Source of the DNA: Pelotomaculum thermopropionicum SI
GTDB taxonomy: Bacteria > Bacillota > Desulfotomaculia > Desulfotomaculales > Pelotomaculaceae
Length of the DNA stretch: 64,000 bases
NCBI GenBank assembly: GCA_000010565.1
Contig: AP009389.1
Location: forward strand, 1,240,001 to 1,304,000
Direction: 5' to 3'
Shown: piece by piece, positions 33,528 through 42,689 of the stretch
Position numbering within the stretch: position 1 is the first letter of the stretch
How the letters are laid out: every line of letters begins with the position of its first letter
Position numbers and translations under genes: made by a program
Notes under the pieces: model-generated
What the model saw: the letters and a program-made list of their open reading frames with translations, nothing else
The model's database searches: none
Told to the model about the DNA's origin: nothing

Positions 33528-34850
33528 ATGAAGTTAAACGGTACTATGCAGGTTAATGAAAAGGGACACCTTGAAATAGGTGGTTGCGATACAGTAGAAC
33601 TGGCCCGTACCTTTGGGACGCCGCTCTATGTGCTGGATGAGGCCCTTTTCAGACAAAATTGCCGGGACTACTACACCCATTTCACGGTCAGGTACGGTGC
33701 GGAGGCCGTCTACGCCGGAAAGGCGCTTTTAAATCTGGCCGTTTGCCGCATTGTAGAGGAAGAGGGCCTGGGGCTGGACGTTGTTTCCGGCGGGGAGCTG
33801 TACACCGCCCTCAAGGCTAATTTTCCGGCAGAAAAGATTTTTTTCCACGGCAACAACAAGTCCTCCGCCGAACTTGCTATGGCCCTTGAAACCGGAGTGG
33901 GGCGCATAGTGGTCGACAACATGTTTGAGCTGGAGCTGCTAAACAGGATGGCCGGGGAGGTCGGCAAAAAGGCGGCGGTGATTCTCCGCCTTACTCCCGG
34001 AATTGAGGCGCACACCCACGAGTATATAAAAACGGGGCAAATTGACTCTAAGTTCGGCCTGGTCATAGAGAACGGCCAGGCCATGGCAGGCGTAAGGCGT
34101 GCCCTGGAAATGGACGGCATCGAGCTGAAGGGTGTGCACTGCCATATTGGCTCGCAGATTTTTGAACTTGATTCCTATTCCCAGGCGGCAAAGATTATGA
34201 TGTCTTTTGTTTATCTGGTTTACAGGGAAACAGGCTGTCTTTTGGGCGAACTGGACATGGGAGGCGGCCTGGGAGTCTATTACGCCGAAGGGGATAAGCC
34301 CCGCCCGATTCAGGAGTATGCCGACGTCCTGATGAAGGCGGTGATGGAGAAGGCGTCCGAATACGGAATACCAGTGCCCAAGGTTATTGTCGAACCGGGG
34401 CGATCCATTTGCGGACCGGCGGGCACCACCCTTTATACGGTAGGCGCGATTAAAAACATACCCGGCATTCGCAAGTATGTTGCCGTGGACGGGGGCATGG
34501 GGGACAATCCCCGGCCGGCATTATATCAGGCCCGCTACGAGGCCTGCCTGGCCAACAAGGCAGGCCGGCAGCCTGAAGAAGTGGTTTCCGTTGCCGGAAA
34601 ATGCTGCGAGTCGGGCGACATGCTAATCTGGGACATCAGCCTCCCCGCGGCAGAGCCGGGCGATATCCTGGCGGTTTCATGCACCGGCGCCTATAACTAT
34701 ACAATGTCGATGAACTACAACCGCCTGCCCCGGCCGGCAATGGTGCTTGTGGGCAACGGCCGGGCCGAATTGATAAACCGCCGGGAAACTTACGAAGATT
34801 TGATCAGGACCGATCTCCTGCCGGAAAGGCTTTTGAACGGATCCCGCTAA
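33528..34850 (+). CDS. lysA: Diaminopimelate decarboxylase
   Basis: LysA makes L-lysine from meso-diaminopimelate with pyridoxal phosphate. The 440-aa protein has the PLP Lys in AVYAGKALLN, the HCHIGSQI motif, GGGLGVYY, EPGRSICGPAG, and the substrate-specific CCESGDML with the active-site Cys from the partner subunit. ATG 33528 is preceded by AAGGAGG; the frame is open further upstream but without homology. Its place after spoVAF matches Bacillus. Confidence 0.96.
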   Translation: MKLNGTMQVNEKGHLEIGGCDTVELARTFGTPLYVLDEALFRQNCRDYYTHFTVRYGAEAVYAGKALLNLAVCRIVEEEGLGLDVVSGGELYTALKANFPAEKIFFHGNNKSSAELAMALETGVGRIVVDNMFELELLNRMAGEVGKKAAVILRLTPGIEAHTHEYIKTGQIDSKFGLVIENGQAMAGVRRALEMDGIELKGVHCHIGSQIFELDSYSQAAKIMMSFVYLVYRETGCLLGELDMGGGLGVYYAEGDKPRPIQEYADVLMKAVMEKASEYGIPVPKVIVEPGRSICGPAGTTLYTVGAIKNIPGIRKYVAVDGGMGDNPRPALYQARYEACLANKAGRQPEEVVSVAGKCCESGDMLIWDISLPAAEPGDILAVSCTGAYNYTMSMNYNRLPRPAMVLVGNGRAELINRRETYEDLIRTDLLPERLLNGSR

Positions 34851-34887
34851 ATTTATGAAGGGGCGGGAATTTTGCCCTGTTAATGAC

Positions 34888-34913
34888 AAAGCGCCTGAAA
34901 GGGCGCTTTTTTT
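34888..34913 (+). terminator. Rho-independent terminator after lysA
   Basis: AAAGCGCC-TGAAAG-GGCGCTTT is followed by further T residues. Confidence 0.88.
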
Positions 34914-34977
34914 GGGAAAACTAATATGATATAATAAAATTCATGCTTTAAAGGCTTAAAATTTTGTGAGGCGGGTT

Positions 34978-37599
34978 ATGGAAATAATTACTACCCACAC
35001 CAACGCCGATATGGATGCCATGGCCTCCATGGTAGCAGCGCAAAAGCTATACCCTGGCGCGGTGATGGTGTTCCCTGGGGCTCTTTTAAAAAACGTCGAG
35101 GAGTTTATGGCCCTGCACAAGGACACCCTGAATGTCAGGACGGTCAGGGACATTGTGCCCGATCTGGTTGAAAGGGTCATACTGGTGGATACGAAGTCGC
35201 CCGTCCGCCTGGACAAACTGGCCAGGGTGGTCGAAAAGCCCGGCGTCGAGATACATATTTACGACCACCATCCCCGGGGCGAGGGCGATATCCGCGGCCA
35301 GGTGGAAGTAGTTGAAATGGTCGGGGCCACCACCACCCTGCTGGTCGAAAAGATAAAGGAGCGGGGCCTTAAAATAACGCCGATGGAGGCTACAATGCTT
35401 TCCCTGGGCATTTACGAGGATACCGGTTCTCTAATCTTTTCCGGCACCACGGCCAGAGATGCCGAAGCTGTTGCCTACCTGCTTGCCCAGGGGGCCAATC
35501 TTGCCGTTGTGGCCGACTTTCTGGAAAGGCCGCTCACCGAGGAGCAGAGGGCTCTTTTGAAAACGCTCCTGATGTCTGCCGAAAGGTTTGAAATAAACGG
35601 AATAAAGTTTCTTGTGGCAAAGGGGAATGTGGACGAGTATGTGGGAGGTCTGGACCTCCTGACCCACAAGCTGGCCGGTTTTGCCCACCTTGATGCCGTC
35701 TTCACGGTGGTGGAGATGGATGACCGCGTTCATATAGTAGCGCGGAGCAGCGTGCCTGAAGTCAGCGTAAAGGAGATTCTGGCCGTTTTTGGAGGCGGCG
35801 GGCACCCGGCGGCAGCATCCGCCGTCGTGAAAAAGGCCGACGCGGGACAGGTGACGGAGCAGCTTCTGAAGGCAATCCGTTCAAAGGCAAGGCCGCCCGC
35901 AACTGCGGCGGAGATCATGTCCTGCCCGGTGAAAACAATTACACCCGAAACAGTTATCGAAGAGGCCGGGATGGTCATGCTGCGTTACGGCCATACCGGG
36001 CTTCCGGTGGTAAAGGGGGAGCAGGTGCTGGGCGTGATTTCCCGGCGCGACGTGGAAAAAGCCCTCCACCACGGCCTGGGGCACGCTCCGGTCAAAGGGT
36101 TTATGAGCACCAACCTGATTACTGCCGAACCGGACACTCCCGTGTCGGCGGTGCGCGAACTGATGGTCAGGCACGACATAGGCCGCCTTCCCGTTTTAAA
36201 AGAGGGGAAGCTGGTGGGGATTGTGTCCCGCACCGACCTGCTCCGCACCCTCCACGGGGACGTGCAAAGCAGGCATCAAAAGGTTTATAGCGCCCGCGGC
36301 GGTGAAATGTACGGGAATATCCGGGACTTGATGCGCCGCGGCTTGCCTCCGGAATACATTAGTCTGCTTGAGCATGCCGGAGAAATAGCGTTTAATATGG
36401 GGTACAGAGTTTATGCCGCGGGCGGTATCGTGCGCGACCTGCTGCTCGGGATGGAGTGCCTGGACATCGACCTGGTGGTGGAAGGAGACGGCATTGAGCT
36501 GGCCCGGGCCCTGGGGCAGGATTACGGGGCCAGGGTCAGGGTCCATCAGAAATTCAAAACGGCCACTGTTCTGCTCCCGGGCGAATGGCAGGTTGACGTG
36601 GCCACGGCCAGGATGGAATTCTATCAGTACCCTGCTGCCATGCCCCAGATCGAGGCCTCTTCCCTGCACCAGGACCTCTACCGGCGCGATTTTACCATCA
36701 ACGCCATGGCGGTTTCCTTAAATCGTGACGATTTCGGCGAAGTGGTGGACTTTTTCGGGGGGCGGGAGGACCTGCAGCGCGGCCTGATCCGGGTGCTGCA
36801 CAACCTGAGCTTTGTGGAGGACCCGACCCGCCTTTTAAGAGGGATAAGGTTTGAAAAGCGTTATAATATGTCCCTGGAGCCGCAGACCCTGAAACTGGCC
36901 CAGGAGGCAATCCGCAGCAAGATGCTGGCCAGGGTTTCCAGGGAGCGAATCTGGGAGGAGCTAAAGTGCATTTTGCTGGAACCCCGTCCCGGCCCGGCGC
37001 TTGCCCGGCTGGCCGAACTGAAGTTGTGGGACTTCCTTTTCCCGGCGGTGGACTATTCGAAGATTGCTCCCGTTATTGATGAACTGCCGCGTTCGATCAA
37101 CTTCTTGCGTTCGTGCAATGTGCCGGGAATTGGCGAAACCTGGCTGATCTACTTTCTGGCCGTGCTGCACCAGATGGACCGGCAATCTGCTGACGAGATT
37201 TTAAGCCTTTACCGCCTCGGCAGGCGGCAGGCGGAAAAAATTGATGCCGCGCTGGGCGGCTGGCGGGACGTTGTGGAGGGGCTGCGCTGCCATATTGCCA
37301 CCAGCGGGCTTGCCAGGCGGCTGATATCCGTCCCCACAGAAACTTACCCGCTGATCCTGGCTTACCTGGAAACCAACGAGCTTAGAAGGCGCTTTTGCGA
37401 TGTGCTTACCGCCGTGAGTTGCGAAAAGCCGGCCATAAGCGGGAAAGACCTGCGCCACATGGGCTACAGGCCGGGGCCCGCTTTCAAGAAAGCTCTGGAT
37501 GCGGTGTGGCAGGCCCGCCTGGACGGGATCGTCAGTACCAGGCAGGAAGAGCTGGAATACGCGAAGGAATTCCTTTCAAAGTACGGAGGGGAGAGATAA
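34978..37599 (+). CDS. DHH-CBS-nucleotidyltransferase fusion (tRNA CCA/A-adding type)
   Basis: This large protein (873 aa) has three modules. Residues about 1-300: DHH/DHHA1 phosphoesterase (HTNADMDAM, VDTKSP, YDHHP, GGGGHPAAAS). Residues about 310-430: two CBS domains (MSCPVKTITPE; MSTNLITAEPDTPVSA). Residues about 455-870: class II polyA polymerase head with GGIVRDLLLG and the DIDLVVEGDG metal site, then RRDFTINAMAVSL and LRGIRFEKRY. Fusions of this design are A-adding or CCA-adding enzymes that mature tRNA 3' ends. ATG 34978 (after GAGGCGGG) is preferred over GTG 34966. A TATAAT at 34930-34935 may be its -10 box. Confidence 0.88.
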   Translation: MEIITTHTNADMDAMASMVAAQKLYPGAVMVFPGALLKNVEEFMALHKDTLNVRTVRDIVPDLVERVILVDTKSPVRLDKLARVVEKPGVEIHIYDHHPRGEGDIRGQVEVVEMVGATTTLLVEKIKERGLKITPMEATMLSLGIYEDTGSLIFSGTTARDAEAVAYLLAQGANLAVVADFLERPLTEEQRALLKTLLMSAERFEINGIKFLVAKGNVDEYVGGLDLLTHKLAGFAHLDAVFTVVEMDDRVHIVARSSVPEVSVKEILAVFGGGGHPAAASAVVKKADAGQVTEQLLKAIRSKARPPATAAEIMSCPVKTITPETVIEEAGMVMLRYGHTGLPVVKGEQVLGVISRRDVEKALHHGLGHAPVKGFMSTNLITAEPDTPVSAVRELMVRHDIGRLPVLKEGKLVGIVSRTDLLRTLHGDVQSRHQKVYSARGGEMYGNIRDLMRRGLPPEYISLLEHAGEIAFNMGYRVYAAGGIVRDLLLGMECLDIDLVVEGDGIELARALGQDYGARVRVHQKFKTATVLLPGEWQVDVATARMEFYQYPAAMPQIEASSLHQDLYRRDFTINAMAVSLNRDDFGEVVDFFGGREDLQRGLIRVLHNLSFVEDPTRLLRGIRFEKRYNMSLEPQTLKLAQEAIRSKMLARVSRERIWEELKCILLEPRPGPALARLAELKLWDFLFPAVDYSKIAPVIDELPRSINFLRSCNVPGIGETWLIYFLAVLHQMDRQSADEILSLYRLGRRQAEKIDAALGGWRDVVEGLRCHIATSGLARRLISVPTETYPLILAYLETNELRRRFCDVLTAVSCEKPAISGKDLRHMGYRPGPAFKKALDAVWQARLDGIVSTRQEELEYAKEFLSKYGGER

Positions 37600-37600
37600 G

Positions 37601-38227
37601 GTGTTTAACCTGCCTGACCTGCACAGCATAGCCCTGATGCTGCCGGCCGTAATTCTGGGTCTGACCTTTCATGAGCTGGCCCACGGCTGGACGGCGGACC
37701 GGCTGGGCGACCATACCGCCCGCCACATGGGGCGGCTGACGATCAACCCGCTTGCCCACATTGATCCGGTAGGGCTGATCCTGCTGTTTCTGGCCGGCTT
37801 CGGCTGGGCCAGGCCGGTGCCGGTTAACCCGTACAACCTTAAGGGGGACATAGGCCGGGGCATGCTTTTAGTTTCGCTGGCCGGGCCGGCTGCAAACATG
37901 CTTTTGGCCGTGCTTTCGGCGGTGGTTCTGGGGGCTTTTCATGACTTGCAGCTTCCCTATTTCGAGCAGATAATGTTTTATATGGTCCACATCAACGTGG
38001 TGCTTTGCTTTTTTAACCTGATTCCGGTGCCCCCGCTCGACGGCTCGAAAATTTTGGCCGGCATCTTGCCCGGCCGTCAGAACTGGCTCCTCCAGCTCGA
38101 AGCCTACGGGGCAATCCTGCTGATTATACTGATCTTTACGGGGATTATAGGCCTTATTTTCAACATTTTCGTCCACCCTGTTGTAAATATGCTGTTTGAT
38201 CTTGCCAGGTACATATCCAGACTGTAA
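37601..38227 (+). CDS. Site-2-protease-like M50 membrane metalloprotease
   Basis: This 208-aa integral membrane zinc protease has HELAHG (zinc His pair and catalytic Glu) in the first helix, NPLAHIDPVG, and the third ligand motif NLIPVPPLDGSKIL. It resembles the compact YwhC-like branch, lacking PDZ or CBS domains. The substrate is unknown; it is distinct from RseP at 60612. GTG 37601 lies one base after the previous stop, with GGAGGGGAG upstream. Confidence 0.88.
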   Translation: MFNLPDLHSIALMLPAVILGLTFHELAHGWTADRLGDHTARHMGRLTINPLAHIDPVGLILLFLAGFGWARPVPVNPYNLKGDIGRGMLLVSLAGPAANMLLAVLSAVVLGAFHDLQLPYFEQIMFYMVHINVVLCFFNLIPVPPLDGSKILAGILPGRQNWLLQLEAYGAILLIILIFTGIIGLIFNIFVHPVVNMLFDLARYISRL

Positions 38228-38273
38228 ACCATAAATTTGCGGTTTAAAGCGGTAAATAGAAAGGGGAGTTGTC

Positions 38274-39248
38274 ATGCGCGTTCTTTCCGGGATTCAGCCT
38301 TCGGGCTCTTTGCACCTGGGCAATTACTTCGGAATGATGAAAAGAATGGTGGAGTACCAGGAAAACAACGAGCTGTTCTGCTTTCTGGTAAACTATCATG
38401 CCCTGACCTCAGTATTTGACGCAGAGTTGCTGCGCCGGCAGACTTTTGAGGCGGCCTGTGACTTTCTTGCGCTGGGCCTGGATCCGGAAAAGTCGGTGTT
38501 CTGGGTTCAGTCCGATGTGCAGGAGGTAACGGAACTGACCTGGCTGCTCTCAAACGTTACCGGGATGGGCCTGCTGGAGCGCAGCCATTCCTATAAGGAC
38601 AAGACCGCCAAGGGAATTCCGGCCAGCCACGGCCTGTTTGCCTACCCGGTGCTCATGGCGGCGGATATACTTCTTTACGGGGCGGAAAAGGTCCCGGTGG
38701 GAAAGGACCAGAAACAGCACCTGGAGATAGCCAGGGACATTGCCATCCGCTTCAACAATACTTATGGAGAGACTTTTGTGGTGCCGGAGCCCGACATAGA
38801 GGAGTCGGTGGCTACCGTACCGGGTATTGACGGCCAGAAGATGTCCAAGTCCTACGGAAACGCCATTGAAATATTTGCCGGCGAAAAGGAAATGCGGGAA
38901 AAAGTGATGAAGATAAAGACCGACTCCACCCCCGTCGATCAGCCCAAGCCTGTTGAGGGAAATGTGCTTTACGAGCTGTATTCGCTCTTTTTAGATGAAA
39001 AAGAAAGGGAAAAGCTCAAAGAAAGGTTTCTTACCCCCGGCTTGAAGTACGGGGAGGTTAAAAAAGAGCTTTTCGGCGTGATCTGGGAATACTTTGCGCC
39101 GTACCGGAAGGAGCGGGAAAGGCTGGTGAAAGACAGGCAGTATGTGGTGGACACCCTGCGGGAAGGGGCGCGCAAGGCCCGCCAGGTTGCAGCGGTCTAC
39201 CTTGAGCGGGCCCGGCGGAACGTGGGGCTGGACTATTGGAACGAATAG
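38274..39248 (+). CDS. trpS: Tryptophanyl-tRNA synthetase
   Basis: TrpS charges tRNA-Trp. The 324-aa class I enzyme has GIQPSGSLHLGNYFG (HIGH-type motif), the ATP/Trp pocket VLMAADILLYGAEKVPVG, and KMSKSYGN. It begins at ATG 38274 after AAAGGGGAG. There is no room for a T-box in the 46-base gap before it. It ends before a terminator. Confidence 0.97.
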   Translation: MRVLSGIQPSGSLHLGNYFGMMKRMVEYQENNELFCFLVNYHALTSVFDAELLRRQTFEAACDFLALGLDPEKSVFWVQSDVQEVTELTWLLSNVTGMGLLERSHSYKDKTAKGIPASHGLFAYPVLMAADILLYGAEKVPVGKDQKQHLEIARDIAIRFNNTYGETFVVPEPDIEESVATVPGIDGQKMSKSYGNAIEIFAGEKEMREKVMKIKTDSTPVDQPKPVEGNVLYELYSLFLDEKEREKLKERFLTPGLKYGEVKKELFGVIWEYFAPYRKERERLVKDRQYVVDTLREGARKARQVAAVYLERARRNVGLDYWNE

Positions 39249-39277
39249 CCTGGCAAGTTGAAAATTTAATATTTAGG

Positions 39278-39304
39278 AGGCCTTCTTTCCAGGAAGCCTT
39301 TTTG
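39278..39304 (+). terminator. Probable terminator after trpS
   Basis: AGGCCTTC pairs with GAAGCCT with one bulged C, followed by TTTTTG. Confidence 0.65.
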
Positions 39305-39337
39305 TTTGCTTTTATTCCGGCCTTATAAAAAATCTAA

Positions 39338-40102
39338 TTACTCATTTTCCGGCCTGAGCAGTTTGGGAGCAGGGGTTTTCAGGTACTTTATCCCCGTCCA
39401 GACCAGCACGGCGGCAAAGATGACGCGCAAATTCCCTTCGGAAATGAAGTGGGCCAGGTTGCTGCCCAGGAATGTGCCGATGAGAATGCCGGAAATCAAG
39501 CCGGGCAGAATGGCCGCATTGACGTTTCCCAGGCGCCAGTGGGTAAGTGCGCCTGCCCCGCCGGCAGGAATCATGGCCAGGAGCGAGCTGCCCTGGGCGG
39601 TGTGCTGGGTAAAACCGGTAAGGAGAACCATCGAGGGAACCATTATGGTGCCCCCGCCCACTCCCATCATTCCGGAAAGGAAACCGGTGAAAACGCCGGT
39701 TACCAGCAGTGCTGCAATTTTTAACCAGCCGGTAAACGGGTTGGCAATTTGCGAGAGGGAGGGTTTCAGCAGGAGCAGGACGGTGACCAGGATCATGAAG
39801 GCGCCGAAGGATTTTTTCAGCTTCCATTCGGGCAGGGCATTGGCGTAGCGCGCTCCGGCCCGGGCGGTAAATACGGCGGTGGACGCCAGCAGCGCGGCGG
39901 CCAAAATGTCCACGGAACCCCTCAAGGCGTATGTGGCGGCGCCGGCTATGCCGGTAAAGACGAGGGCGATCAGGCTTGTGCCGTGGGCCTTGTGTTGACC
40001 GGTTTTGAGCAAGGCTACCATGAGCGGTACCATAATTATGCCGCCGCCGAGGCCGACAAGGCCTCCGAAAGTTCCCGCCACTAATCCAATAATAAAACTC
40101 AT
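39338..40102 (-). CDS. TauE/SafE family anion exporter
   Basis: This 254-aa membrane protein of the TauE/SafE family (sulfite, sulfonate or related anion transport) has about eight helices in two repeats. Each repeat carries the Gly-rich signature (GTFGGLVGLGGGIIMVPLM; GMMGVGGGTIMVPSM). The start at ATG 40102 gives the usual MSFIIGLVAG opening; a longer frame to 40141 adds residues without support. It is the only larger - strand gene in this part. A 26-codon ORF and hairpin lie just upstream of it. Confidence 0.88.
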   Translation of the reverse strand: MSFIIGLVAGTFGGLVGLGGGIIMVPLMVALLKTGQHKAHGTSLIALVFTGIAGAATYALRGSVDILAAALLASTAVFTARAGARYANALPEWKLKKSFGAFMILVTVLLLLKPSLSQIANPFTGWLKIAALLVTGVFTGFLSGMMGVGGGTIMVPSMVLLTGFTQHTAQGSSLLAMIPAGGAGALTHWRLGNVNAAILPGLISGILIGTFLGSNLAHFISEGNLRVIFAAVLVWTGIKYLKTPAPKLLRPENE

Positions 40103-40182
40103 CTCATGCAGCCCCTTTTTCCAGAAACAAAAAATTTCCAAAAATAAAAATACTGTTTTTGCAAATGCGCTTGATTAAAATA

Positions 40183-40263
40183 TTACCACAGATTAATCGG
40201 TGTTGCCACCGCCCGGGTGACGAAAAGAAGGACTGCACCCACTATTTGGCGAATGTTTAGCAT
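40183..40263 (-). CDS. Possible 26-aa leader peptide upstream of tauE
   Basis: ATG at 40263 reads MLNIRQIVGAVLLFVTRAVA and ends in TPINLW before TAA at 40183. AAGGAG lies 11 bases upstream and GAGGT closer, both inside a strong hairpin that also covers the ATG. The hydrophobic middle suggests a membrane or leader peptide. It is not recognised as any family; it may be chance. Confidence 0.35.
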   Translation of the reverse strand: MLNIRQIVGAVLLFVTRAVATPINLW

Positions 40264-40318
40264 GAGACCTCACACTCCTTTTTGGGGTGTTTTGATGCGC
40301 GAGGTCTCATTTCTTTTT
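40262..40318 (+). terminator. Strong hairpin with T-run on + strand
   Basis: ATGAGACCTC pairs with GAGGTCTCAT, and the inner ACACTCC pairs with GGGGTGT, followed by TTCTTTTT. On the + strand it looks like a terminator but has no + strand gene upstream. On the - strand it covers the ribosome site and ATG of the 26-codon ORF. Confidence 0.6.
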
Positions 40319-40466
40319 CAGGGGACTGATCCCCTTCTGGTACCTACAGAAATTTTATACGGCCCTTGTTAAGCCGCCGTTAATTTGTAAAGCGCGGCGG
40401 GCAATTTTGCCGGGCAAGAATAGATAAGCGCGCACAAGGAAAAATAAAACAAAGGGAGGGGACTGG

Positions 40467-41153
40467 GTGACCGGTGTTTATATAGCGGCTGTTTTAACGG
40501 TCTTTTTCCTCACCGGCCTTTTTATGACCGTTGTCAGGCTTTGTTTGCATTACGAAAGGCGGGGCAGGGACGATGAAATGGCTTTGGAGCTTTCGGTATG
40601 GCGTGGCCTGCTCAGCTACAGGCTGAAAATCCCGGTGGCCGAAGTGAAAAAGCCGGAAATACGGCCGGTTACCCGGTTTGGGCCGCTGCTACGGGCCGTG
40701 CCGAGGCCTGTTTTTAAAATTATGGCCGAACTGAGCGGAAGGAGCGGCCGGCCTCTGGCCAAAGAAAAAAGAACTGTGGCCGTGCCCGGCCCGGCAAAAA
40801 TAATAACCAGCCTTTGTCAAAACCTTTCGCTCTTAAAAAGATACGGCCCGGCAATAAAATACCTACTGAAACGGGTGCGCCTGCGCCGTTTCCGGTGGCT
40901 CACGGAGATAGGCGCCAGGGATCCGGCCCGGTCCGGTGTTATAACAGGCCTGGCCTGGGCCGCAAAGGGTTATTTGTTGCCCCTCATTTGCCGGCTGTTT
41001 TCTCCGGGCGGAGCCAGGCCGCAGTTTGCCGTAAGGCCGAGTTTTGAAAAGCCCTGCTTTAACAGCGTGCTCGACTGCATATTTGAGGTTAGAATTGGCC
41101 ATATTATCTTTGCGGGTTTTAAAGCCCTGGCAATCAAGATGAAACAGCAATAA
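40467..41153 (+). CDS. DUF2953 protein (YtfI-like)
   Basis: This 228-aa protein has one N-terminal membrane helix (residues about 4-25) and a basic, Arg-rich middle region. DUF2953 proteins (Bacillus YtfI) are found directly before ytfJ, as here. The LRRFRWLTEIGARDPARSGVITGLAWA segment is the recognisable family part. It is likely a sporulation membrane protein; its molecular role is unknown. GTG 40467 follows GGGAGGGGA. Confidence 0.78.
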   Translation: MTGVYIAAVLTVFFLTGLFMTVVRLCLHYERRGRDDEMALELSVWRGLLSYRLKIPVAEVKKPEIRPVTRFGPLLRAVPRPVFKIMAELSGRSGRPLAKEKRTVAVPGPAKIITSLCQNLSLLKRYGPAIKYLLKRVRLRRFRWLTEIGARDPARSGVITGLAWAAKGYLLPLICRLFSPGGARPQFAVRPSFEKPCFNSVLDCIFEVRIGHIIFAGFKALAIKMKQQ

Positions 41154-41179
41154 AGCTAAAAGCAAAGGGGTGAATCAAC

Positions 41180-41644
41180 ATGCCGGAGCAGCATCACCCT
41201 ATTGAAGGGCTAATGAAAACTGCAATGGAAAGCATAAAAGAAATGGTTGACGTGAACACGGTAGTGGGAGATCCGGTGGAAACTCCGGACGGCACCGTGA
41301 TCATACCGGTGTCCCGTGTTACCTGCGGATTTGCGGCCGGCGGGGGCGAGTTTGAAGCGTGCGGGGAGCGCAGGGAAGGCGAAGGGGAATTTCAAATGCC
41401 GGCTTTTGGAGGAGGAAGCGGCGCCGGCGTATCGGTAAGGCCAATCGGCTTTCTGGTGGTCGGCAACGGGCAGGTCCGGCTTCTCTCTGTTGACGGGAAC
41501 GCGGTAGTAGACCGCTTGATTGACATAGCGCCTCAGGTGCTCAGTCAAATTCAGGCCATGCTAACGCGGGGCGGCAGCCGGCAGGGACCGGGGGGGCAGT
41601 CCGGCGTCCAGGCAAATGCAGTTCAGCCGCCCGCCGGAACATAG
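41180..41644 (+). CDS. ytfJ: YtfJ/GerW sporulation protein
   Basis: This 154-aa protein has the YtfJ pattern: MESIKEMVDVNTVVGDPVET, IIPVSRVTCGFAAGGGEF, a Gly-rich stretch and VRPIGFLVVGNGQVRLLSV. GerW is needed for germination with some germinants in Bacillus. ATG 41180 has AAAGGGG upstream. The DUF2953 gene is 26 bases before it, and a terminator follows. Confidence 0.9.
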   Translation: MPEQHHPIEGLMKTAMESIKEMVDVNTVVGDPVETPDGTVIIPVSRVTCGFAAGGGEFEACGERREGEGEFQMPAFGGGSGAGVSVRPIGFLVVGNGQVRLLSVDGNAVVDRLIDIAPQVLSQIQAMLTRGGSRQGPGGQSGVQANAVQPPAGT

Positions 41645-41656
41645 ATAAGTGGTGTA

Positions 41657-41695
41657 AAGGCCCGGAGGCGGGAAGGCTCCGGGCCTTAACTTTTC
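41657..41695 (+). terminator. Rho-independent terminator after ytfJ
   Basis: AAGGCCCGGAG pairs with CTCCGGGCCTT (11 bp), followed by AACTTTT. Confidence 0.8.
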
Positions 41696-41788
41696 CGGCC
41701 GGTGCGGGCTAATGCCGCCTGATATTGCCTGCATCGGCCTTGTTTCAGCGGGGATAATAACTTTTAAAAAGAACCGGGGTGGTGGGCA

Positions 41789-42649
41789 ATGCGCCCGTTA
41801 TGGAAGGGAGCCGTCAGCTTCGGGCTGGTGTATGTGCCCGTTAAACTTTATCCGGCTACCAGGAGCAGGGACGTGAAATTTAACTACCTTCATGAAAAAT
41901 GCAAAACTCCTGTGCAGTACAGGCGTTACTGTCCTTACTGCGGCTCCGAGGTGCCCCTGGATGAAATTGTGCGCGGGTATGAATATGAAAAAGGCAGGTA
42001 CGTTGTGCTCACCGAAGCCGACTTTGAAAACCTGGCGGGAGAGGACGGCAAGAGGAGTGTTGAAATTCTGGACTTTGTCGACCTGGCCGAGATCGACCCG
42101 CTTTATTACGAAAAAGCATACTACCTGGCGCCGGGGGACGGGGGGGCCAAGGTGTACGAACTGCTGAAAAGGGCCATGAGCGAGACCGGAAAGGCGGCGG
42201 TGGCCAGGGTTGCCATCAGAAGCCGCCAGTCCCTGGCGGCAATCCGGGTGAGCGGCAACGCCCTGGTGATGAACTTGATGCACTATCCCGACGAGATTCA
42301 GAAGGCAGATGCGATTCCGGAAATGCAATACGAAGTAAGCCTGCATCAAAACGAGCTGAAAATGGCGGTAAGCCTTATCAGCAGCCTTTCCGCCGGGTTC
42401 CGCCCGGAGAAATATACCGACACGTACAGGCAGGAGCTGATGGACTTGATTCAGGCCAAAATCAGCGGAGAGGCGGTTGAAGTTCCGGCCAGGCCGGACA
42501 CCGGGAAGGTTGTCGACCTGATGGAAGCGCTTAAGGCCAGCATAGAGCTGGCCAGAGAAGAACGGGGTGGCAAGGCGGCGGCAGAAGAAGCGGGCTTTAC
42601 CGGCGGCGCAGGTCCTGGGAAAAAAGCCGCACGGCGCAAAACGTCTTAA
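41789..42649 (+). CDS. ku: Ku DNA end-binding protein
   Basis: Ku binds broken DNA ends and recruits LigD in bacterial non-homologous end joining. The 286-aa protein opens MRPLWKGAVSFGLVYVPVKLY and has the Ku core (LHEKCKTPVQYRRYCPYCG, EILDFVDLAEIDPLYYEKAYYL) and a basic tail (GKKAARRKTS), typical of single-strand bacterial Ku. It is followed by separate ligase and polymerase genes, so the whole pathway is in one + strand cluster. Confidence 0.96.
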   Translation: MRPLWKGAVSFGLVYVPVKLYPATRSRDVKFNYLHEKCKTPVQYRRYCPYCGSEVPLDEIVRGYEYEKGRYVVLTEADFENLAGEDGKRSVEILDFVDLAEIDPLYYEKAYYLAPGDGGAKVYELLKRAMSETGKAAVARVAIRSRQSLAAIRVSGNALVMNLMHYPDEIQKADAIPEMQYEVSLHQNELKMAVSLISSLSAGFRPEKYTDTYRQELMDLIQAKISGEAVEVPARPDTGKVVDLMEALKASIELAREERGGKAAAEEAGFTGGAGPGKKAARRKTS

Positions 42650-42689
42650 AGAAAATGCGGCATAACAGCAACGTTCCGGGAGTGATCTT

